NCBI GenBank assembly: GCA_038231215.1 | Contig: JBBRLS010000007.1 | Coordinates: forward strand, 41,693-105,692 | Direction: 5' to 3' | Origin: Schlegelella_A sp038231215 | Lineage (GTDB): Bacteria; Pseudomonadota; Gammaproteobacteria; Burkholderiales; Burkholderiaceae_C | DNA: 64,000 bases | Shown: in pieces, positions 37,840 to 44,462 of the stretch | Layout of the letters: each line of letters begins with the position of its first letter | Numbering within the stretch: the stretch's first letter is position 1 | The notes under the pieces: generated by a model | Seen by the model: the letters and a program-made list of their open reading frames with translations, nothing else | What the model was told of the DNA's origin: nothing | The model's database searches: none | Translations under genes and position numbers: made by a program

Positions 37840-38841
37840 TTGCTGCGCGCGATGCCGAAGGCCGAGCTGCACATCCATATCGAAGGCTCGCTCGAGCCGG
37901 AGTTGATCTTCGCGCTGGCACAGAAGAACGGTATCGCGCTGGCGTATCCGAGTGTCGAGGCGCTGCGCGCCGCCTACGCCTTCAGCGACCTGCAGAGCTT
38001 TCTCGACATCTACTACGCCGGCGCCAGCGTTCTGCTGGACGCGAGCGACTTCGAGGCGATGGCGATGGCGTACTTTCGTCGCGCCCACGCCGACAACGTC
38101 GTCCACGCCGAGCTCTTCTTCGACCCCCAGACGCATACCGCGCGCGGCGTGCCGATGGGAGTCGTCATCGGTGGGCTGGCCGCGGCGTGCGAGCGGGCGG
38201 GCCGCGAGCTCGGCGTGTCGAGCGCGCTCATCCTCTGCTTCCTGCGCCACCTGAACGAAGAAGACGCGCTGCAGACGCTGCACGATGCGCTGCCGTATCG
38301 GCAGTCGTTCATCGGCGTCGGCCTCGATAGCAGCGAGCGCGGCCATCCGCCCGAGAAGTTCGCGCGCGTCTTCGACGAGGCCGGCAAGCTCGGCCTGCAT
38401 CGCGTCGCCCATGCCGGCGAGGAAGGGCCGCCGGCCTACATCGAGAGCGCTCTCGACGTGCTGCACGTCGAGCGCATCGACCACGGCGTGCGCTGCCTCG
38501 AGGATCCGGCGCTGGTGCGGCGCCTCGCGGCGTCGCGCGTGCCGCTCACGGTCTGCCCGCTCTCGAACGTGAAGCTCTGCGTCTATCCGGTCATGGCCGA
38601 CCACCGACTGCCGGCCCTGCTGGAAGCCGGCGTGTGCGCGACCATCAATTCCGACGACCCCGCCTACTTCGGCGGCTACATCAACGACAACTTCGTCGCC
38701 ACCTTCGAGGCGCTGCCTTCGCTCGGCGTCGCCGAGGCCTATGTGCTGGCAAAGAACAGCTTCGAGGCGAGCTTCGTGGACGCCACCGCAAAGCGGTCGA
38801 TGATGGCGCTCCTCGACGAGGCCTTTGCCGGACGGGCTTGA
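37840..38841 (+). CDS. Adenine deaminase, type 2 (adenosine-deaminase fold)
   Basis: This 333-residue zinc enzyme of the adenosine/adenine deaminase superfamily has MPKAELHIHIEGSLEPEL (metal His pair), FFDPQTHTARG, VAHAGEEGPPAYI (catalytic Glu), ERIDHGVRCLEDP and INSDDPAYFGGYINDNF. The Y-F-G-G-Y after SDDPA, rather than the FxTxLDTDY of true adenosine deaminases, is the mark of the adenine deaminases of the yeast Aah1/Pseudomonas PA0148 type. I therefore predict adenine to hypoxanthine, which would feed xanthine dehydrogenase nearby. The start is uncertain: TTG 37840 or ATG 37852; the upstream frame is open but lacks a good start. Confidence 0.88.
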   Translation: MLRAMPKAELHIHIEGSLEPELIFALAQKNGIALAYPSVEALRAAYAFSDLQSFLDIYYAGASVLLDASDFEAMAMAYFRRAHADNVVHAELFFDPQTHTARGVPMGVVIGGLAAACERAGRELGVSSALILCFLRHLNEEDALQTLHDALPYRQSFIGVGLDSSERGHPPEKFARVFDEAGKLGLHRVAHAGEEGPPAYIESALDVLHVERIDHGVRCLEDPALVRRLAASRVPLTVCPLSNVKLCVYPVMADHRLPALLEAGVCATINSDDPAYFGGYINDNFVATFEALPSLGVAEAYVLAKNSFEASFVDATAKRSMMALLDEAFAGRA

Positions 38842-38891
38842 TCGCACGACCATTGTCTCGTGTAGAATCGGTCGTGTTGACATCACACGAG
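38838..38891 (+). promoter_or_regulatory. Candidate promoter/operator of VapBC-type pair
   Basis: TTGATC (38838-38843) and TAGAAT (38863-38868) could be -35 and -10 boxes with a 19-base spacer. Inverted arms CTCGTGT (38857-38863) and ACACGAG (38885-38891) bracket the -10 and the start region. This would suit autorepression by the antitoxin encoded from 38898. No known consensus confirms it. Confidence 0.35.
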
Positions 38892-38897
38892 CCGTTC

Positions 38898-39125
38898 ATG
38901 TCGCGAAGCATCACATTCACTGCCGACGAGGCCTTGATCGACGCCGCTCGTGAGGTGGCGCGCGCTGAAAACACGTCGCTGAACGAGCAGTTCCGGATCT
39001 GGCTGGAGCAGTATGCGCGGCGTCGGCGAGTGCAGCGATTCGAAGAGCTCATGCAAAGTGCCAGGGGCAAGATCAGCAGCGGCGGGCGCAAGTTCACGCG
39101 CGCTGAAATGAATGAGCGGCGCTGA
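38898..39125 (+). CDS. Putative antitoxin of a VapBC-type pair
   Basis: This 75-residue small basic protein, MSRSITFTADEALIDAAREV then ARAENTSLNEQFRIWLEQYA, has a beta strand and two helices in the ribbon-helix-helix (CopG/Arc-like) style. An Arg/Lys-rich C-terminal tail follows. Its 3' end overlaps the PIN toxin start by 14 bases, the usual arrangement for translational coupling in a toxin-antitoxin operon. Assignment as antitoxin rests on size, charge and this linkage; the exact subfamily is unclear. A candidate operator lies directly upstream. Confidence 0.78.
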   Translation: MSRSITFTADEALIDAAREVARAENTSLNEQFRIWLEQYARRRRVQRFEELMQSARGKISSGGRKFTRAEMNERR

Positions 39126-39537
39126 TTTCCTGGATTCGAACGTCTTCGTCTACCTTTTCGACGAGACCGACGAGCGCAAGCAGCAGGTGGCGCATCGGCT
39201 CGTGTCGCGTGCGCTGGAAACGGATGGCGCCTGCATCAGTTTTCAGGTCGTCCAGGAAACGCTCAACGTCTTGACGCGCAAGTTCGCCAAACGGGCGAAT
39301 GCCGGTTTCGCGTCGGCGTTCCTGCGTGATTCTCTGGTGCCGCTCTGGCGCGTGTTTCCCGGCCCGGCCTTGTACGAGCGCGGAATCGCCCTGCAACAAT
39401 CACTCGGCTTCGCGTTCTACGATTCCCTGATCGTCGCCGCAGCGCTCGAAGCCGGATGCAAGCGGCTGCTCAGCGAAGACCTGCAGCATGGTCAGCGAAT
39501 CGACGGCCTTCGCATCGAAAACCCGTTCAAGCACTGA
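39112..39537 (+). CDS. vapC: PIN-domain toxin, VapC type
   Basis: This 141-residue PIN ribonuclease has acidic residues at the expected places: D in FLDSNVFVYLFD, E in FQVVQETLNVL, D in AFYDSLIVAAAL and D in LLSEDLQHG. It overlaps the antitoxin gene by 14 bases. This is the second PIN toxin of the window; it is clearly diverged from the one at 25731, so the two are not a recent duplication. It ends 12 bases before the TerC-like gene. Confidence 0.9.
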   Translation: MSGADFLDSNVFVYLFDETDERKQQVAHRLVSRALETDGACISFQVVQETLNVLTRKFAKRANAGFASAFLRDSLVPLWRVFPGPALYERGIALQQSLGFAFYDSLIVAAALEAGCKRLLSEDLQHGQRIDGLRIENPFKH

Positions 39538-39549
39538 CCGGAGACGACC

Positions 39550-40308
39550 ATGCTCGAACTCCTCTCCGACCCGAATGCCTGGATCGCCCTTGCCACGCTC
39601 ACCGCGCTCGAGCTCGTGCTCGGCATCGACAACATCGTCTTCATCTCGATCCTGGTCGACAAGCTGCCGGCCGCCGAGCAGAGGCGGGCGCGGCTGATCG
39701 GCCTCTTTCTCGCCATGTTCATGCGCGTCGGCCTGCTCCTCGTGCTCTCATGGATCATCGGCCTGACCGCGCCGCTCTTCACCGTGCTGGCGCAGGAGAT
39801 CTCGGGCCGCGACCTGATCCTGATCGGCGGCGGCCTCTTCCTGATCTGGAAGAGCACGGCCGAGATCCACCAGTCGCTCGAGGGCGCCGAGGGCCACACC
39901 GCGGCGGCCGTGAAGGCGAACTTTCTCGCCGTGATCGCGCAGGTCATCGTCGTCGACATGGTGTTCTCGCTCGACTCGATCATCACCGCCGTCGGCATGG
40001 TCGACGAGCTCGCCGTGATGATCGCCGCGGTGGTCATCTCGGTCGGGCTGATGATGCTGTTCGCGGCGGCGATCGGCCGCTTCGTCAACGAGCATCCGAC
40101 CATCAAGATGCTGGCGCTGGCCTTTCTCGTCGTCGTCGGCGTCGTGCTCATCGCCGAAGGCTTCGACCAGCACGTACCCAAGGGCTACATCTACTTCGCG
40201 ATGGCCTTCTCGGTCGGCGTCGAGATGCTCAACATCCGTATGCGCAAGCGCTCGAAGAAGCCGGCGCACCTGAAGTCGGCCTACGCCGACGAGCTGCCGT
40301 CCAAGTGA
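39550..40308 (+). CDS. TerC/YegH-family integral membrane protein
   Basis: This 252-residue protein has seven predicted helices and the TerC signatures LTALELVLGIDNIVFISIL and MVFSLDSIITAVGMV, in which membrane Asp residues are conserved. The family includes TerC, Alx and MeeF/MeeY-type manganese exporters, so metal (Mn) transport or support of exported metalloenzymes is plausible. Other tellurite-resistance genes are absent, so I avoid that label. A His/Lys-rich hydrophilic C-terminus ends the protein. The ATG 39550 follows GGAGACG. Confidence 0.88.
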   Translation: MLELLSDPNAWIALATLTALELVLGIDNIVFISILVDKLPAAEQRRARLIGLFLAMFMRVGLLLVLSWIIGLTAPLFTVLAQEISGRDLILIGGGLFLIWKSTAEIHQSLEGAEGHTAAAVKANFLAVIAQVIVVDMVFSLDSIITAVGMVDELAVMIAAVVISVGLMMLFAAAIGRFVNEHPTIKMLALAFLVVVGVVLIAEGFDQHVPKGYIYFAMAFSVGVEMLNIRMRKRSKKPAHLKSAYADELPSK

Positions 40309-40325
40309 CGAACGAGGAGAACCGA

Positions 40326-40957
40326 ATGACGGCCGACCGCCTCGTCACTTCTATCACTCGCCGCAGTCGCGCTCGGCGGGAACGCTGGTCCTGCTCGAGG
40401 AGCTGGGCGCCGACTACGAGCTGCGCACGCTCGACATGAAGAAGAACGAGCAGCGCGGCGCCGAGTATCTGGGCGTGAACCCGATGGGCAAGGTGCCGGC
40501 GATCGTGCACCAGGGCGCGCTCGTCACCGAGCAGGGCGCCGTCTTTGCCTATCTCGCCGATCTCTACGCCGACGCCGGCATCACGCCGGCGATCGGCGAT
40601 CCGCTGCGCGGCCCCTACCTGCGCTGGCTGTTCTTCTACGGCTCGTCCTTCGAGCCGGCGCTGATAGACCGCTCGATGAAGCGCGAGCCGGCTCCTCCTT
40701 CGACCTCGCCCTACGGCGACTACGACACGATGCTGAAGACCCTGTGGGACCAGCTCGGCGACGGCCCCTGGCTGCTCGGCGATCGCTTCACCGCCGCCGA
40801 CGTGCTGTGGGGCACGGCGCTCCGCTGGACGACGATGTTCAAGCTCGTTCCCGAGACGCCGGCCGTCAAGGCCTACATCGAGCGCGTCACGTCGCGCCCG
40901 GCGGCCGAGCGCGCGGCCCGAAAGGATGCGGAGATCCTCGCGGCCCGCGCGAGCTAG
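40326..40957 (+). CDS. Glutathione S-transferase family protein, 5' end out of frame
   Basis: The GST fold can be read from FYHSPQSRSAGTLVLLEELG (thioredoxin-like domain, with Ser after the proline) through YLGVNPMGKVPAIV, then the helical domain (WLLGDRFTAADVLWGTALRW). The frame carrying FYHSPQSR has no start codon. The only start with a ribosome-binding site (GAGGAGA before ATG 40326, reading MTADRLV) is in another frame. A one-base loss (or two-base gain) near 40343-40348 would explain it. Without it, an internal ATG at 40436 gives only 173 residues lacking the glutathione-site strand. A true frameshift or an assembly error are both possible. Confidence 0.75.
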
Positions 40958-41129
40958 CGTCCGGAGCGCCTTCCGTGCGCTTTGTGAAGAAACGTAAACT
41001 TTTGATAAATCACCTCCGCAGCCGGCCCGGCTGTCGGCCCCGGTCCGGGATTCCCGTTAGCCAATAGAGGGTCGGATCGGCGCGCTGCCGCAGCTGCGCG
41101 TTCCGCCGTCGTGCCCTGGAGGAAACGGA

Positions 41130-42023
41130 ATGGCTCGCCTGCGCTGCTGGATCGTCGGCCTCATCGCAGTCGTGCTGGTCGGCATCGCCCACGCCGCTCC
41201 GAATGCCCCCTTTCGCATAGACGGCTTCGACGTCGAGCAGGTGCCGCGCCTCGGCCCCGGCACGCAGCTCAACTTCGCCGTTTTCGCCACCCCCTTCGCC
41301 AGCGCCAGCGTTCAGATTGATGGCAGTGGCCGCGTCGTCGAGTTGCGCGAAGTCGAGCCCGGCGTCTACGAAGGCTCCTACACGATCGACGCCGCCGACC
41401 GGATCCGCTCCGAAGGGCCGGTCGTCGCCACGCTCTGGCGCGACGGCATCGTCGCCCGCTCGGTGCTCGAGGAGTCTTTGCTTCTCGACGGCCCGGCGCC
41501 CGCCTCGGCGACGCGGCCTAAGGTCGTCGCCGCCGCTCCCATGCCGGTACCGCAGGCGCAGGGCACGCCGGTGCCGTTGGCCATCGGCATGCCCGTTCGG
41601 CCGCCCGCGAATGCTCCGGAGATGGTGCCGGTGCCGCTCGCCGGCACGTGGCCGGTGGCGTTGCCGCCGCCGCGCCGCGCCGAGGCGCGTTGCGCCGACT
41701 GCGCCCGGGTCGAAGCCATCCGTGCCGTCGAGGCGAAGGGCGGCGCCCCGGCGCAGATCGGCGCTATCGCCGGCGGCATCGCCGGCGCGCTGTTCGGCGA
41801 GCAGATCGGCCGCGCCCACCAGCGCCACGTCACGGCGGTGCTCGGGGCGATCGGCGGCGCACTGATCGGCCGCGAGGTACAGCGACAGGCCGAGGGCCGG
41901 CCGCGCTACGAGGCGACGCTGCGCCTCGCCGACGGCACGCAGCGCATCCAGCGCTACGACGGGCCACCGCCGTTTCGCGTCGGCGAGACGATCCGTTTCG
42001 ACGCGGCGGCGTCCGGGCCGTAG
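41130..42023 (+). CDS. Envelope protein with glycine-zipper 2TM domain
   Basis: This 297-residue protein has a Sec signal peptide ending GIAHAAPNA. An N-terminal beta domain follows (about residues 25-120, RLGPGTQLNFAVFATPFASA, EVEPGVYEGSYTIDAADRI). Next come a Pro/Val/Ala linker, a Cys pair (CADC), and near residues 208-252 a glycine-zipper two-helix segment (QIGAIAGGIAGALFGEQIGR, then GAIGGALIGREVQRQAEG) of the SlyB/17-kDa antigen type, followed by a small beta tail. Such zippers insert in the outer or inner membrane. It is the first gene of the SEDS/PBP/FHA/kinase operon, 39 bases ahead of the SEDS gene, which suggests an envelope-anchoring role in that module. Confidence 0.8.
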   Translation: MARLRCWIVGLIAVVLVGIAHAAPNAPFRIDGFDVEQVPRLGPGTQLNFAVFATPFASASVQIDGSGRVVELREVEPGVYEGSYTIDAADRIRSEGPVVATLWRDGIVARSVLEESLLLDGPAPASATRPKVVAAAPMPVPQAQGTPVPLAIGMPVRPPANAPEMVPVPLAGTWPVALPPPRRAEARCADCARVEAIRAVEAKGGAPAQIGAIAGGIAGALFGEQIGRAHQRHVTAVLGAIGGALIGREVQRQAEGRPRYEATLRLADGTQRIQRYDGPPPFRVGETIRFDAAASGP

Positions 42024-42062
42024 CCGGCGCGCATCGCCTCCATTTTCCGGAGCGGGACTCCC

Positions 42063-44462
42063 GTGCAACTCGCCGTCGAGGCGGAACCCGCTCGCGCTCC
42101 GCCGCGACAACTCGCGAGCCTTCCGGCCCTGCTGGAGGCGCTCGCCGTCGTCGCGGCGATCGCCTGGCTCTGGCCGGCCTTCCATCAGGTCGCGGAGTTC
42201 GGCGCGGGACGAGATCGGCGCTTCGCCGAGCCCGGCTTTCGCGTCGAAGGCCTGGCCGAGCCGATCCTCGGGCGCGTCTGCGTCGACCCGGCTTCGGCGC
42301 TCGCCGACACGGTGCTTCGCGATCGGCTCTGCCCTGGCTCGAGGGCCGCGACCGGCCCGGTGGTCCGCGGCGTGCCGGGGCCGATCGCCGGCTCGCTGGC
42401 GCGCTCGTCGCAAGCCGTCGTCGCGCCGCTCGACGAAGCCCGTGCGCGCCTCGAGGCGCTCTCCCGGGAGCAGCGCGAAGGCGAGGGCGGCGTGCGCGCC
42501 GCAGCCGATGCCGCGGCAGCGATCGAAGCCGACTTGCAGCCTTTCGTCGAGCGCTTCCAGCTCGACCATTCCGGCATCGTCGGCCCGCTGCCGCTCGCCT
42601 GCGCCACGCGCTCGGCCCAGACCGTGCTCGACGCATCGCCGGGCACCGGCGAGAGCCCTGTGGCACGCGCCAACTTCGCGCTCCTGCTCGCCGCTGCCGC
42701 CGACGGCCGCAGCGAGGTCGCCGGCCTCGCGCCGACGACGCTGCTGCCCTCGCCTGCGGGGCTCGCGGCCCCTTGCGACGCGAATGCCGCCGCGACGCTC
42801 GCGGCGACGGCCGCATTCATCGCCGACGCGCGTCAATCGGCGCTGCGCTCGCGCAAGAACGAGGCGATGCGTGAGCTGCTGCGCAGCGCCGGCTGGCAGT
42901 GGGCGGGGGCGATGGCGCTCGGCTATGCGCTGCTGCTGGCCAGTCGCCGGCGCCTCGCGCCCGGCTTCGGCGCGGCCCTCGCGATCGCGCTCTGGGCTGG
43001 CGCCGCCTGGCTCGGCCGCGTCGCTTGGCCGTTCGGCGGCAGCCACGGCTTCGATCCGGGTCGCGTCGACGTCGCGCTCGACAGCCGACCGGCACCGTGG
43101 GTGCTGGGTCTGCTCGGTGTCGCTGCGCTGATCGCGCTGGCCTCGCTGGTCGCGCGCCGCGGCGCCGAGCGGGCCGTCGTCGTCGGTGCCGGCGCGCCGC
43201 GCCAGGCGATGAGCTCGCGCCTCGGCTACGCCGGCCTCGTGCTCGCCACCGGCGTCGGCTGGCTGCTCCTGCTCGATCTTTCGGCGCATGCGCATCGCGG
43301 CAACCGCTACCTCGCGCTCTATCACCAGGGCCATCTCTGGCTCGGCCTGCTCGTCTTCGGCGTCCTCGTCTTCCTGCGCCGGCCCCTGGCGCATGGCCTC
43401 GCCTGGGCTCTATCGGTCGCCGGCGAGGCCGGACGCGGCGTGGCTCGCGCCGTCGGCCCCGCCGGCGCGGCCGCGGCGCTCGTCGCGCTCGCGGCGGCGG
43501 CCGTGCTCGCGTTCGGCTTCGCCTTCAACAACCTGCGCCAGTTCACGTCGGAGATCGGCCGCATCTGGCTGATCGTCGGCGCGGCCTGGTTCTTCTTCCT
43601 GCGCGCCGGGCCGCTTGCCGAACGCATGGCTCGCGCCGGGCCCGCCGGCTTCGCCTTCTGGCGCTACGTCTGGCCGATGGCCCTCGTCGTCGCGGTGCTG
43701 ATCGCCGCGATGGTGCTGACCCGCGACATGGGTCCGCTGCTCATCGCCGGCTACGCCTCGGGCGCCTTCGTCGCCGCGGCGGTGTCGATGTGGTGGCACC
43801 TGCGCAGCGGCCAGCGCTGGGGCGCGTTCGCGCTGGCGCTGCTGCTGTTCGCGCTCTGGATCGCTGCCGTCACCTGGGCCCTGTTCGCGCTCGGCTCGGT
43901 CGACGGCGTCGCCGCCGAGCGGCTCGAAAGCCTCGCCGCCCCCTTCGCCTCGGCCAACGACCAGCTGGCGCTGGTCACCTGGTTCCAGCGCGCGACGCCG
44001 GCGCAGGGCTTCGGCCTCGGCGCCGCGCCGTGGTGCGGCTATGCCGCCAACGGCCATTGCGCCGGCGTCCCGGCGCAGATCCACAGCGACTACACCTTCA
44101 CCGCGATCCTCGGCGTCTTCGGCCCGGCCGCGGCCTGGGCGGCGGCGATCGGCAGCGCCTTCTGGCTGCACCGCCTGATCCGTCACCACGGCCGCGTCAC
44201 GCGCGGCGAGCCGCGCCTCGTCGCGCGCGGCGGCCGCCTCGCCCACGACGGCCAGGCGCTGCTCAGCTGGCTCGCCGTCGCCTGGGTCGTGATCGCGCTG
44301 AGCCAGCTCGCGGTCACCGTCGCCGGCAACCTCTCGGTGCTGCCGCTCACCGGCGTGACCTTTCCCTTCGTCAGCTTCGGCATGACCTCGCTGCTGCTCA
44401 ACCTCGGCTTTCTCGCCCTGGCGATCCAGCTCGACCTGCCCGGCGGAGACGTCGATGGCTGA
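42063..44462 (+). CDS. SEDS-family glycosyltransferase (FtsW/RodA-like) with N-terminal extension
   Basis: This 799-residue protein starts at GTG 42063. FtsW and RodA are about 370-420 residues; here the SEDS core occupies roughly residues 270-799. It shows VLTRDMGPLLIAGYASGAFV (the conserved acidic loop before TM, as in RodA) and TGVTFPFVSFGMTSLLLNLG near the end, matching the PFVSYG signature. Residues 19-41 form one helix, and about 45-260 form an extra domain expected on the periplasmic side. SEDS proteins polymerise peptidoglycan glycan strands with a partner class B PBP. That partner follows immediately, overlapping by eight bases. The extension is unlike any SEDS protein I know. Confidence 0.88.
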   Translation: MQLAVEAEPARAPPRQLASLPALLEALAVVAAIAWLWPAFHQVAEFGAGRDRRFAEPGFRVEGLAEPILGRVCVDPASALADTVLRDRLCPGSRAATGPVVRGVPGPIAGSLARSSQAVVAPLDEARARLEALSREQREGEGGVRAAADAAAAIEADLQPFVERFQLDHSGIVGPLPLACATRSAQTVLDASPGTGESPVARANFALLLAAAADGRSEVAGLAPTTLLPSPAGLAAPCDANAAATLAATAAFIADARQSALRSRKNEAMRELLRSAGWQWAGAMALGYALLLASRRRLAPGFGAALAIALWAGAAWLGRVAWPFGGSHGFDPGRVDVALDSRPAPWVLGLLGVAALIALASLVARRGAERAVVVGAGAPRQAMSSRLGYAGLVLATGVGWLLLLDLSAHAHRGNRYLALYHQGHLWLGLLVFGVLVFLRRPLAHGLAWALSVAGEAGRGVARAVGPAGAAAALVALAAAAVLAFGFAFNNLRQFTSEIGRIWLIVGAAWFFFLRAGPLAERMARAGPAGFAFWRYVWPMALVVAVLIAAMVLTRDMGPLLIAGYASGAFVAAAVSMWWHLRSGQRWGAFALALLLFALWIAAVTWALFALGSVDGVAAERLESLAAPFASANDQLALVTWFQRATPAQGFGLGAAPWCGYAANGHCAGVPAQIHSDYTFTAILGVFGPAAAWAAAIGSAFWLHRLIRHHGRVTRGEPRLVARGGRLAHDGQALLSWLAVAWVVIALSQLAVTVAGNLSVLPLTGVTFPFVSFGMTSLLLNLGFLALAIQLDLPGGDVDG

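Noticed and set aside
41010..43394. Long minus-strand open frame opposite the glycine-zipper and SEDS genes
   Set aside because: Composition is Arg/Ala/Gly-rich without motifs; the plus strand encodes recognisable families with overlapping starts and stops.
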